Shown here: in pieces, positions 5,943 to 13,580 of the stretch
How positions within the stretch are numbered: the first letter of the stretch is position 1
How the letters are laid out: each line of letters starts with the position of its first letter
Origin: Zetaproteobacteria bacterium
Lineage (GTDB): Bacteria > Pseudomonadota > Alphaproteobacteria > Micavibrionales > Micavibrionaceae
Direction: 5' to 3'
DNA length: 14,610 nt
Assembly (NCBI GenBank): GCA_002747015.1
Contig: NVXI01000003.1
Coordinates: 201,883-216,492, forward strand
Position numbers and translations under genes: made by a program
Notes under the pieces: model-generated
The model's input: only the letters and a program-made list of their open reading frames with translations
Databases searched by the model: none
Told to the model about the DNA's origin: nothing

Positions 5943-8497
5943 TAATATAAACCACCAGTTCCCGTTGTCACTGCAGATGGCTGGGTTGATTGTCTCACCG
6001 CAGGATTATCGCTTGCGCCGGGTATATAATAATAGTCCTGTCCATATTCATTTGCACCATAATAATCAGACATAAGTGATATACCATCCCCATCAAGAAT
6101 ATACACGTCATCAGTCGGTTCGGTTCCGATTACAAAAGACTCCCATATTACTCTTTTATCACCTGGTCGTGCACGTGCACCGGTCTCTGCATTAATGCGG
6201 AGATTTCGAATTCCAGCAGGTTTCCTAAACGGCGCAGGAGGTTTGTCTGCCAAAACCTGACCCATAAAGCTTTTAAAAATCGGCACAGCAACAGAGGATC
6301 CAGTTTCCCTCTTCCCCAAAGAACGCGGATTATCAAAACCAGTGAAAACACCGACCACAAGATTTGGTGAAAAACCGATAAACCATGCATCACGAGAATC
6401 ATTGGTTGTTCCGGTTTTACCCGCTAACGGTCGCCCTAAAGAGCGCAAACGCACACCTGTTCCTCTCTGAACAACACCTTCCATAATAGAAACCATTTGA
6501 TAGGTCGTACGAGGATCGGCAATTTGCTCACGCACATCTGGAATATCTGGAACGGCTTGCCCTTCCCACTGAACCATTGATCCACACCGATCACATGGCC
6601 GCTTATCATGCTTGAACACAGTATCACCATAACGATTTTGAATACGGTCTATAAAAGTCGGAATAATTTTCTTCCCACCATTTGCAATCATGCCATAAGC
6701 CGCGGTCATACGTATAAGCGTGCTTTCTGCCGATCCCAAAGAGTTTGCCAATAACGGAGACATTTTATCCGTAATGCCAAAATGATCCGAGTATCGTGCA
6801 ATCAAATCCATACCAAGGAAATCCGCCAAACGCACAGTCATTAAGTTTCTAGATTTCTCCACTCCAACACGTATAGGCGTTGGACCGTAGAATGTATTTG
6901 AATAGTTTGTTGGCTTCCACGTGCCTGCCACTTTGTCTTCTAACACAAAGGGCGCGTCCAAAACTAATGTAGCCGGTGTAAAGCCCTTATCCAACGCAGC
7001 CAGATAAACAAAAGGCTTAAACGCTGAACCGGGTTGGCGCATTGCTTGTGTTGCACGGTTAAATTCACTGCTTCCATAACGATAATTCCAGCCCCCCTGC
7101 ATCGCAAGAACACGACCAGTATGCGGATCAATCGCAATCAAAGCCCCTTGTACATGCGGGATTTGGCGTAATTCATACGATTTTGGAGTACTGTCCTGAA
7201 CGGTAACATCTTCTGCGTCCTCTTCCGTCTCAGATAATTTTTCCTGCACCATCACAATATCGCCCATCTTCACTACTTGATCTAGAGAAGATATAATAGG
7301 GCCAAGTGTATATCCCTCATTACGGTATTCCCGCGCCCATTTCGCATCTGATAAATTAAGAATCCCTTGATCCAAAGAAACAAATCCAACTTTTGCAACA
7401 CTCTTCTTCACATAAAGAACAACAGCGAAAGACCAATCATTAAGCATATTGTCAGGACGTTTCATTTGCTCCAACTGCCGGCGCCAATCATCCATCACCT
7501 CTAATGTCGCAATACTACCACGCCAACCATGGCGCTTATCATATGCCATTAACCCATCACGCAAGGCTTTTTCAGCTAATAACTGCATATCCGGATCAAC
7601 AGAAGTTTTCACAACAAGCCCACCTTGATACAAACTATCTTCCCCATAGCGGGCAGCCAACTCACGACGAACTTCCTCTGCGAAGTACGGTGCGTCCACT
7701 CGCTTGACTTTCTTTCCTGTCATTTCAAGCGGCACAAGCTTTGCCAAGTCCGCCTGCGCTTGCGTAATATAATCTTCTACCAACATGCGGGTAATGACCA
7801 GATTCCGGCGATGCAACGCCTTTTTATGTTGTTTAATTAAATGGTAATTATTCGGCGCTTTTGGTAAAGCAGCTAAATATGCTACTTCTGCAATATCCAA
7901 TTTTTCCAATGATTTACCAAAATAATGCAACGAAGCCGCAGCCACACCATACGTCCCTCCGCCCAAATAAATTTGATTAAGATATATCTCTAGAATACGA
8001 TCCTTACTTAATGTTTTGGTCATGCGATATGCCAGAATCGCTTCCTTAATCTTACGGACAATGCTGACCTCATTTGAAAAAAAGAAATTCTTTGCGACTT
8101 GCTGCGTTATTGTAGAAGCACCCTCAGGGCGTTTTTTGACACCCTTTATTTTATTGGCTGCATATTTAAGTGATGCACGGACAATCGCCTTCATATCTAC
8201 GCCTGCATGCGTATAAAAATGCCGATCCTCTATTGCAATAAATGCATGTTTTACATTGTCAGGAATAAATTCTATCGGCACAAAGATACGCTTTTCTTGG
8301 GCAAACTCTGCGAGTAAATGGCCATCACCCGCATATAAACGCGTTACAATCGGTGGTTCATAATTTCGTAACTGGCTATAATCTGGTAAATCGTTCCCAT
8401 AGTAATTCAGTATGTAAACAAAGCCGCCAATCACAAAAACCGCGCCAAGAAACCCAATAGAGAATAACCCTAAAAAACCATACCAAAGATATTTCAT
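5942..8497 (-). CDS. mrcA: Class A penicillin-binding protein 1A (glycosyltransferase/transpeptidase)
   Basis: PBP1A polymerises lipid II into glycan strands and cross-links the peptides in the periplasm. The 851 residues (from the ATG at 8497) show a membrane anchor (about 5-33), then a GT51 glycosyltransferase (about 55-230) with catalytic Glu90 in EDRHFYTHAGVD, plus ASTITQQVAKN and the RKIKEAILA helix. A linker/OB-like domain follows (about 270-445) with an acidic stretch (ETEEDAED). The transpeptidase has SAFK (Ser491, Lys494), SRN (549-551) and KTG (694-696). A C-x-x-C pair (PCDRC, about 634-638) lies in the transpeptidase domain. The C-terminal tail is Tyr/Gly/Ser-rich. A GTG one codon earlier (8500) is only 3 bases from the AGGA site, so the ATG is preferred. 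The gene lies about 30 bases after mlaF and overlaps the GIY-YIG start. Confidence 0.97.
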   Translation of the reverse strand: MKYLWYGFLGLFSIGFLGAVFVIGGFVYILNYYGNDLPDYSQLRNYEPPIVTRLYAGDGHLLAEFAQEKRIFVPIEFIPDNVKHAFIAIEDRHFYTHAGVDMKAIVRASLKYAANKIKGVKKRPEGASTITQQVAKNFFFSNEVSIVRKIKEAILAYRMTKTLSKDRILEIYLNQIYLGGGTYGVAAASLHYFGKSLEKLDIAEVAYLAALPKAPNNYHLIKQHKKALHRRNLVITRMLVEDYITQAQADLAKLVPLEMTGKKVKRVDAPYFAEEVRRELAARYGEDSLYQGGLVVKTSVDPDMQLLAEKALRDGLMAYDKRHGWRGSIATLEVMDDWRRQLEQMKRPDNMLNDWSFAVVLYVKKSVAKVGFVSLDQGILNLSDAKWAREYRNEGYTLGPIISSLDQVVKMGDIVMVQEKLSETEEDAEDVTVQDSTPKSYELRQIPHVQGALIAIDPHTGRVLAMQGGWNYRYGSSEFNRATQAMRQPGSAFKPFVYLAALDKGFTPATLVLDAPFVLEDKVAGTWKPTNYSNTFYGPTPIRVGVEKSRNLMTVRLADFLGMDLIARYSDHFGITDKMSPLLANSLGSAESTLIRMTAAYGMIANGGKKIIPTFIDRIQNRYGDTVFKHDKRPCDRCGSMVQWEGQAVPDIPDVREQIADPRTTYQMVSIMEGVVQRGTGVRLRSLGRPLAGKTGTTNDSRDAWFIGFSPNLVVGVFTGFDNPRSLGKRETGSSVAVPIFKSFMGQVLADKPPAPFRKPAGIRNLRINAETGARARPGDKRVIWESFVIGTEPTDDVYILDGDGISLMSDYYGANEYGQDYYYIPGASDNPAVRQSTQPSAVTTGTGGLY

Positions 8498-8503
8498 CAC
8501 TTT

Positions 8504-8507
8504 TCCT
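8504..8507 (-). promoter_or_regulatory. Ribosome binding site deciding the mrcA start
   Basis: AGGA on the minus strand lies 6 bases before the ATG at 8497 but only 3 bases before an adjacent in-frame GTG at 8500. The spacing favours the ATG, giving 851 rather than 852 residues. Confidence 0.6.
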
Positions 8508-8527
8508 GCATTTTTAGCTATTGCACA

Positions 8528-9304
8528 CTAAACAAGGCGGCGGGTAATCGGCCCATCTGCACGACCATGTATAAATTGCTCAACATACTCATTTCCGGAA
8601 TGATCAAGATCATCAACCGCACCCTTCCAGATAATACGTCCGTTATAAATCATCGCGACATAATCTGCAATTTTTCTGACACTACCCATATCATGTGTAA
8701 TGGATAATGCGGTCGCACCCAGACCCTGTACCTGCTCTACAATCAGATCATTAATAACATCGGCCATGATCGGATCAAGACCTGTGGTTGGTTCATCAAA
8801 AAATATAGTCTCAGGAGCAGCGGCGACCGCGCGTGCCAAACCCACACGTTTTTGCATACCGCCCGAAAGTTCAGCTGGGTATAAATTTGCAACATCCGCC
8901 TTTAGGCCAACAGATATAATCTTTTCAATCGCAATTTCACGTGCTTCTTTCTTATCCATCCCATGCCCATGAATAAGGCCAAAGGCAACATTTTCCCAAA
9001 TCTTCAAGGAATCAAACAACGCAGCACCTTGAAACAGCATACCAAACTTTCGAATGAATTCAGTACGCACTTTTGGATTTCGCCCCATGCTTTCATGGCC
9101 ATCAATCAAGATAGAACCAGAATCCGGCGTCAATAGCCCCAAAATACACTTAATCATTACTGATTTCCCAGTACCTGATCCACCAATGACGACCAAAGAC
9201 TTTCCAGTTGGAATGCTTAGATCCAAATTATCCAATACCTTCACATCCCCAAAAGACTTGCTTACACCACGTAAATCAATTTTGATTTTATTTGCTTCAC
9301 TCAT
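8528..9304 (-). CDS. mlaF: Mla phospholipid transporter ATPase
   Basis: ATP-binding subunit of an MlaFEDB-type transporter that moves phospholipids between the inner and outer membranes to keep outer-membrane lipid asymmetry. The 258 residues carry all ABC signatures: Walker A GGSGTGKS (41-48), Q-loop Gln92 in LFQGAALFDSL (the LFQ-GALFDS pattern typical of the MlaF/Ttg2A group), signature LSGGMQKRVGLARA (146-159), Walker B with Asp170-Glu171 in FFDEPTTGLDP, and H-loop His204 in SITHDM. Its ATG overlaps the mlaE stop by 4 bases (ATGA), so translation is probably coupled; no separate Shine-Dalgarno site is seen. mrcA follows about 30 bases downstream. No mlaD, mlaC or mlaB gene is adjacent. Confidence 0.94.
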   Translation of the reverse strand: MSEANKIKIDLRGVSKSFGDVKVLDNLDLSIPTGKSLVVIGGSGTGKSVMIKCILGLLTPDSGSILIDGHESMGRNPKVRTEFIRKFGMLFQGAALFDSLKIWENVAFGLIHGHGMDKKEAREIAIEKIISVGLKADVANLYPAELSGGMQKRVGLARAVAAAPETIFFDEPTTGLDPIMADVINDLIVEQVQGLGATALSITHDMGSVRKIADYVAMIYNGRIIWKGAVDDLDHSGNEYVEQFIHGRADGPITRRLV

Positions 9305-10134
9305 GAGAAAAATATCTGTGTTAGGAGATAGTTGAATATCAAAATCAAGATAGAGGAGGAGACCACCGCATTTGTTGTTGCCGCCCCGACCCCTTGCGCA
9401 CCACGCGCAGAGTTAAACCCGTGATAACATCCCATAATCGCAACAATAAATCCAAATACCGCCGCCTTCATAATGCCGGACACAACGTCCATATACTCCA
9501 TCACATCCCATGCCTGCGTCAAAAACCCTGTTGGACTAAACCCCAGTGAATAAACAGACACAATATAACCACCAAATATGCCGATAATATCACCAATAAA
9601 AACAAGAACAGGCAACATTAATGTCGCGGCGATCAAACGCGGCGCAATCAAATATTTAAACGGATTTACCGATAAAGTACGCAGCGCATCAATCTGTTCT
9701 GTCACCCGCATTGTTGCAATTTCTGCAGCAATCGCCGCCCCAACGCGCCCTGCAACCATAAGCCCTGCCAACACAGGGGCAAGCTCTCGCGTGACCGAAA
9801 GAACAACGACACCCGCAATCGCACCCTCGGCATTAAATCGTGAAAAACCAGTGTGACTCTGCAGTGCCAGCACCATACCAGTAAATAGCGTTGTCATTCC
9901 GACAACAGGTAAAGAGTAATAGCCAATATCAATCAATTGACGCAAAAGCTGAGCCGGAAAAAATGGAGGTAGAAAGCAATGTTTTATGCTACGCCCTGCG
10001 AAATCAGCCAAACGCCCCGTCGCAGCAAAAAAACCAAGCACAGCAGCACCAATAGACGCAAAAAAATCCAAAATAAAATCAATTGGATTTCTTGATACTC
10101 TCTCTTGATTATTTTCTATCTTTTGTGTTGTCAT
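9301..10134 (-). CDS. mlaE: Mla phospholipid transporter permease
   Basis: Integral inner-membrane permease of the MlaE family, partner of the ATPase encoded next to it. The 277 residues include a hydrophilic N-terminus, an amphipathic helix and about five to six hydrophobic segments. The diagnostic block RELAPVLAGLMVAGRVGAA continuing into AAEIATMRVTEQIDAL (116-151) contains the EQ-loop-like element conserved in MlaE permeases; the C-terminus has GCYHGFNSARGAQGVG and a last membrane helix. An in-frame stop lies shortly upstream, so the ATG at 10134 is the first available; a GGTGA at 10149-10145 (10-base spacing) may serve as ribosome site. It is the first gene of the operon mlaE-mlaF-mrcA-GIY-YIG, and its promoter should lie in the 114-base divergent gap upstream, though none is clear. 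Confidence 0.94.
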   Translation of the reverse strand: MTTQKIENNQERVSRNPIDFILDFFASIGAAVLGFFAATGRLADFAGRSIKHCFLPPFFPAQLLRQLIDIGYYSLPVVGMTTLFTGMVLALQSHTGFSRFNAEGAIAGVVVLSVTRELAPVLAGLMVAGRVGAAIAAEIATMRVTEQIDALRTLSVNPFKYLIAPRLIAATLMLPVLVFIGDIIGIFGGYIVSVYSLGFSPTGFLTQAWDVMEYMDVVSGIMKAAVFGFIVAIMGCYHGFNSARGAQGVGAATTNAVVSSSILILIFNYLLTQIFFS

Positions 10135-10248
10135 ACGCTTGTAATCACCATTTCAGACCATCTTTATATAAACGAAAACACTAGAGGAATTCACCACCTC
10201 CGTCTATACTCAAGTCATACGAATCTACCGCAATCCACTGATTGATAT
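10135..10248. other. Divergent intergenic region between mlaE and the VanX-like gene
   Basis: A 114-base AT-rich gap with genes leaving in both directions, so it should hold promoters for both. On the minus strand a TATATA/TATAAA stretch (around 10164-10172) could be a -10 for mlaE, but no good -35 stands 16-18 bases away. On the plus strand TATACT (10205-10210) lacks a -35. A GAGG/CCTC inverted pair (10184-10200) is too short to interpret. No operator is recognised. Confidence 0.4.
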
Positions 10249-10914
10249 ATGAGAACATACAAAAACATACAGCACCAAGACCTTATCTGTATGAATGCTC
10301 ATACTGCCTCACACGACTATTATGTTGATCTTACCTATGCGCGTAATGATAGCCTATTATTTGGTGAGCGGATTTATAGAAAAGATGCGCGACTATGGCT
10401 GCACACATTGCTTGCAGAAGTCGTCAAAAATGCTGCAATCCATTGTTTCAAAAACTATAATTTACACTTTATTTTATATGATGGCCTGCGCACTATAAAT
10501 GCGCAAGACGCCATGATGAACACCACACGTGCGAAAAACAATCCCCATTGGACAAAAGAACCACGCCTACTTTCACGGCCCGGTGCGGGCGGACACCCAC
10601 GCGGCATGGCCATTGATATCGGGCTCAAACACCCCAATGGTACACTCACCAATATGGGTACAGACTTTGACTATTTATCCGAAGACCCGAAGAAAAACCC
10701 TGCACACCGTACATTTCCGCACGATCAAGACATCATAAATAATCGTAAAATACTGGATGTCTCAATGCAACAAGCAGCAAACGCGCTGAACACACCCCTT
10801 TTACTTCTACCCGAGGAATGGTGGGACTTTCGCCTACCACCAGATATATACGAGCAATATGCGCCGCTATCAGACGACGACCTGCCCGTACATATGCGCT
10901 TAGTTAATATATGA
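10249..10914 (+). CDS. VanX/DdpX-like D-alanyl-D-alanine dipeptidase (M15D family), variant metal site
   Basis: A zinc metallopeptidase of the VanX family, which hydrolyses free D-Ala-D-Ala. Recognisable elements are YDGLRTINAQ with Arg81 at the substrate-binding Arg position, GHPRGMAID with His116 and Asp123 as the first two zinc ligands, and EEWWDF with Glu190 as the catalytic base. In VanX the last motif is E-W-W-H, with the His binding zinc; here it is Asp193, so the metal site is H/D/D instead of H/D/H. The 221 residues are slightly longer than VanX or DdpX. No signal peptide is seen, so it is probably cytoplasmic. A stop lies two codons before the ATG at 10249; a second ATG at 10291 is also possible, and neither has a Shine-Dalgarno site. 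Its 3' end overlaps alr by 15 bases. Housekeeping D-Ala-D-Ala recycling is more likely than vancomycin resistance, because no vanH or vanA gene is present. Confidence 0.85.
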   Translation: MRTYKNIQHQDLICMNAHTASHDYYVDLTYARNDSLLFGERIYRKDARLWLHTLLAEVVKNAAIHCFKNYNLHFILYDGLRTINAQDAMMNTTRAKNNPHWTKEPRLLSRPGAGGHPRGMAIDIGLKHPNGTLTNMGTDFDYLSEDPKKNPAHRTFPHDQDIINNRKILDVSMQQAANALNTPLLLLPEEWWDFRLPPDIYEQYAPLSDDDLPVHMRLVNI

Positions 10915-11991
10915 GCGCCTATACCGTCTGCCAAGCGATGTTATAATTTCATAGGCAACAGTCCCTGCATCTTTCGCTAAATCATCAATCGTTTGATTTC
11001 CACCAATCACCTCAACCATATCACCCGGGACAGGATAGTGATCCTGCGGCACCGCAGATAAATCACAAATCAACAAATCCATGGATACGCGGCCGCAAAT
11101 GGGCAGTTTATATCCCCGCCAATAAAGCGCACCCTTACTTGCAAGAGACCTGAAAATCCCATCTGCATAACCGATAGAAATAATGGCCACATGCCCATCA
11201 TTATCAAAACAATATGTCTCGTTATATCCGGCCTTATCGCCTTTTTTAACGCTGTGAACTTGTAAAACCGGCGCGTTTAAAGACACAACAGGGCAAATCT
11301 TTTCTTTCATTTTAGGTACGATGCACCCCCCATAAAGAGCAATACCCGGACGGGTTAAATCCAAATGATAATCCTCCGATAAGAACACACCACCGGAGTT
11401 AGCAAGTGACCTTTTAACCCCTTTAAAATAAGACGCAATATTTTGAAAACGTTTATACTGCGCCACATTCGTTGGGTTATCTTTTTCCTCGGATGAGGAA
11501 AGGTGACTCATAATAAAATCCAGATTAACCCCCTCAATCAAGGATAAATCATCGCATAATATCTTTGTCTCATCACCAACCAAACCAAGCCTGTTCATGC
11601 CAGTGTCAAAATGAATAATCGCGGGCAAAGTCTCATCACACTCACGAGAGAATGCACTGTACAATTCAATTTCCACCAATGAATTTAAAACAGGACTTAG
11701 ATTATATTCTCTGTAAACGTCACGCACCGCGTCCATAAACCCATGGAAAATATAAATATCTACCTGTGGCAAAACACCGCGCAGCGCAATGCCCTCATCT
11801 AAAGTCGCAACAAAGAAACACCGCGCACCTGCCGCATACAGAACTGGAGCCACGCCAGATACACCAAGACCATAGGCATCCGCCTTCAAAGACACAGCGG
11901 TTTCACAAGACGGCGCACTCATCGCGTCCAATGATTTGTAATTACGTATCAAGGCTGCGATATCAATGGTTAGTTCACCACTAAATGCCAT
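10900..11991 (-). CDS. alr: Alanine racemase
   Basis: PLP enzyme interconverting L- and D-alanine, supplying D-Ala for peptidoglycan. The 363 residues fit the family. Lys36 in SLKADAYGLG is the PLP Schiff-base lysine, with the usual ADAYG after it; Tyr256 in GYNETY is at the position of the second catalytic base. Also visible are HFDTGMNRLG, SLANSGG, LTRPGIALYGG with Arg214, GYADG and CGRVSMD. The ATG at 11991 has a good AGGA site (6-base spacing) that overlaps the dnaB stop codon; dnaB ends 8 bases upstream, so the two genes are probably co-transcribed. The 3' end overlaps the convergent dipeptidase gene by 15 bases. Confidence 0.96.
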   Translation of the reverse strand: MAFSGELTIDIAALIRNYKSLDAMSAPSCETAVSLKADAYGLGVSGVAPVLYAAGARCFFVATLDEGIALRGVLPQVDIYIFHGFMDAVRDVYREYNLSPVLNSLVEIELYSAFSRECDETLPAIIHFDTGMNRLGLVGDETKILCDDLSLIEGVNLDFIMSHLSSSEEKDNPTNVAQYKRFQNIASYFKGVKRSLANSGGVFLSEDYHLDLTRPGIALYGGCIVPKMKEKICPVVSLNAPVLQVHSVKKGDKAGYNETYCFDNDGHVAIISIGYADGIFRSLASKGALYWRGYKLPICGRVSMDLLICDLSAVPQDHYPVPGDMVEVIGGNQTIDDLAKDAGTVAYEIITSLGRRYRRSYIN

Positions 11992-11997
11992 AACTGA

Positions 11998-12001
11998 TCC
12001 T
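11998..12001 (-). promoter_or_regulatory. Ribosome binding site of alr, overlapping the dnaB stop
   Basis: AGGA on the minus strand, 6 bases before the alr ATG. Its first two bases are the last two bases of the dnaB TAG stop, so ribosomes ending dnaB stop on top of the alr initiation site, which favours coupling. Confidence 0.6.
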
Positions 12002-13496
12002 AGAAGCTTTTATTATCATGCACTTCATCAAGATCGCTGAAGCGGGTCACATGACCATCAAAATGCATCCGCACTGTACCGATTGGGCCATGACGGGCTT
12101 TGGCGATAATACACTCACCAATATTCATGGCACGCTCACAGCTTTCTTGCCATTGCATATGTTTTTCAGAGCCCATTTCAGGTTCTGAACGATGCAGGTA
12201 ATATTCCTCACGATAGACAAACATAACCACATCCGCGTCCTGCTCAATCGAACCAGATTCCCGAAGGTCAGACAGCATTGGACGCTTATCTTCGCGCTGC
12301 TCCACCGCACGTGAAAGCTGCGACAACGCAAGAACAGGAATATTCAGCTCCTTTGCAATAGCCTTAAGACCGCGAGTAATTTCGGAAACCTCCTGCACAC
12401 GATTAGATTCGCTTTGACGAGAGCCTGTGCCGCGCAAAAGTTGCAAATAGTCAATAATCAGAAAATCCAAACCATGTTGACGTTTTAGACGCCGCGCACG
12501 TGTACGCACCGCGCCGATAGTCAAGGCCGGCGTATCATCAATATGAAGTGGAATTTGGCTTAACTCCTGTGATGCCTTCACAAACTTCTGGAAATCATCC
12601 TGACTGATATCACCCTGCTTAATCGAGTGACCAGAAATATTCGCGCAATCAGACAGAATACGTGATGCCAACTGATCTGCAGACATTTCGAGCGAGAAGA
12701 ACCCAACACGCGCACCTTCTTTTCCGCCTGTCTGCGCATATCGCCGCGCCGTGTTAAAAGCAATATTCGTCGCCAAAGCCGTTTTACCCATTGATGGGCG
12801 ACCAGCCAGAATAAGGAGATCAGAAGGATGAAGACCGGCCAATTGCTTATCCAAATCCCGAAGCCCTGTAGTTTTACCTGTCACATGGCCTTTCGTCTGA
12901 AAAGCACGTTCTGCGATTTCAATTGAGACCAAAACAGAATCACGTAACGAGGTAAACCCTCCCGTAGCCTCACCACTTTCCGCCAAAGAGAAAAGCTTTG
13001 ATTCGGCCATCTCAATGGTATCCACTGCTTCACTATCAAGGCGATGCTCATGCGCCTCATTAACGATATCCTCACCAAGAGAGACCAACTCGCGGCGCAT
13101 ATAAAGCTCATACACTGTCTGGGCATAATCACGCGCGTTAATAACACTAATAATACCACCTGCAAGGCTTGCAAGATATGCACTACCACCTAGGTCGACA
13201 AGGTCCTCATCTTTTTCAAAATAACTCTTCAGCGTAACAGGAGACGCCGTTTGTCCACGATCAACAAACTGAGAAATTGCCGTAAATATACGCTGATGAA
13301 CCGGCATAAAGAAATTCTCGGCCTCTAATAAATCACCAATTTTTTCATATGCCCTGTTATCAACCAACAACGCGCCCAGCAGGCCTTGCTCAGCTTCTAA
13401 ATTATGGGGTAACACCCGATAATGGGGGTTATCTGACTGTTCATCGACAGGGGCTTGCGACCCTGCGATCTCTTGAAATACTATATCTGTGCTCAT
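12000..13496 (-). CDS. dnaB: Replicative DNA helicase
   Basis: DnaB is the hexameric 5'-3' helicase that unwinds DNA at the fork. The 498 residues show the N-terminal primase-interacting domain starting at LPHNLEAEQGLLGALL (29-44), a linker, then a RecA-like ATPase: Walker A GRPSMGKTAL (232-241), catalytic Glu270 in FFSLEMS, Walker B LIIDYLQL (346-353, Asp349), SQLSRAVEQR (392-401), and LRESGSIEQDADVV. There is no intein. No Shine-Dalgarno site precedes the ATG at 13496; instead a terminator-like hairpin with its U-tract directly abuts the start codon. The next plausible start, a GTG at codon 28, would begin right at the conserved region and has no better ribosome site. alr follows after 8 bases. 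Confidence 0.97.
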   Translation of the reverse strand: MSTDIVFQEIAGSQAPVDEQSDNPHYRVLPHNLEAEQGLLGALLVDNRAYEKIGDLLEAENFFMPVHQRIFTAISQFVDRGQTASPVTLKSYFEKDEDLVDLGGSAYLASLAGGIISVINARDYAQTVYELYMRRELVSLGEDIVNEAHEHRLDSEAVDTIEMAESKLFSLAESGEATGGFTSLRDSVLVSIEIAERAFQTKGHVTGKTTGLRDLDKQLAGLHPSDLLILAGRPSMGKTALATNIAFNTARRYAQTGGKEGARVGFFSLEMSADQLASRILSDCANISGHSIKQGDISQDDFQKFVKASQELSQIPLHIDDTPALTIGAVRTRARRLKRQHGLDFLIIDYLQLLRGTGSRQSESNRVQEVSEITRGLKAIAKELNIPVLALSQLSRAVEQREDKRPMLSDLRESGSIEQDADVVMFVYREEYYLHRSEPEMGSEKHMQWQESCERAMNIGECIIAKARHGPIGTVRMHFDGHVTRFSDLDEVHDNKSF

Positions 13497-13532
13497 AAAA
13501 GAAAACTAGCAAATACACGGGGTATTCGCTAG
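13497..13532 (-). terminator. Rho-independent terminator between rplI and dnaB
   Basis: On the minus strand, CTAGCGAATAC and GTATTTGCTAG (plus coordinates 13532-13522 and 13516-13506) form an 11-bp stem with one G-U pair and a 5-base loop, followed at once by TTTTCTTTT (13505-13497). On the plus strand the same position is an A/C mismatch and no T-tract follows, so the signal is oriented to stop transcription coming from rpsF-rpsR-rplI. The stem is only moderately GC-rich. The dnaB ATG is the next base after the T-tract. Confidence 0.72.
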
Positions 13533-13550
13533 CTCTTAATAATTTTATTG

Positions 13551-13572
13551 TGTGAATATCGGGGATATCACA
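13551..13572 (-). other. Small intercistronic stem-loop after rplI
   Basis: TGTG-ATATC pairs with GATATCACA around a 3-base loop, with one bulged base (9 bp in total), just after the rplI stop. No T-tract follows on the minus strand, so it is not a terminator by itself; it could protect the 3' end of the ribosomal-protein message or be chance. Confidence 0.35.
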
Positions 13573-13580
13573 AATATGCT

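Noticed and set aside
10153..10197. Tiny minus-strand ORF with a GGAGG-like site upstream of mlaE (possible leader peptide)
   Set aside because: The GTG start is almost touching the purine stretch, the ORF is only 13 codons, and nothing in its composition suggests an attenuator.
10249..10914. Vancomycin resistance cluster suggested by a VanX-like gene
   Set aside because: No vanH, vanA-type ligase or vanRS genes are nearby, and the neighbours are housekeeping genes; a dipeptide-recycling role is simpler.
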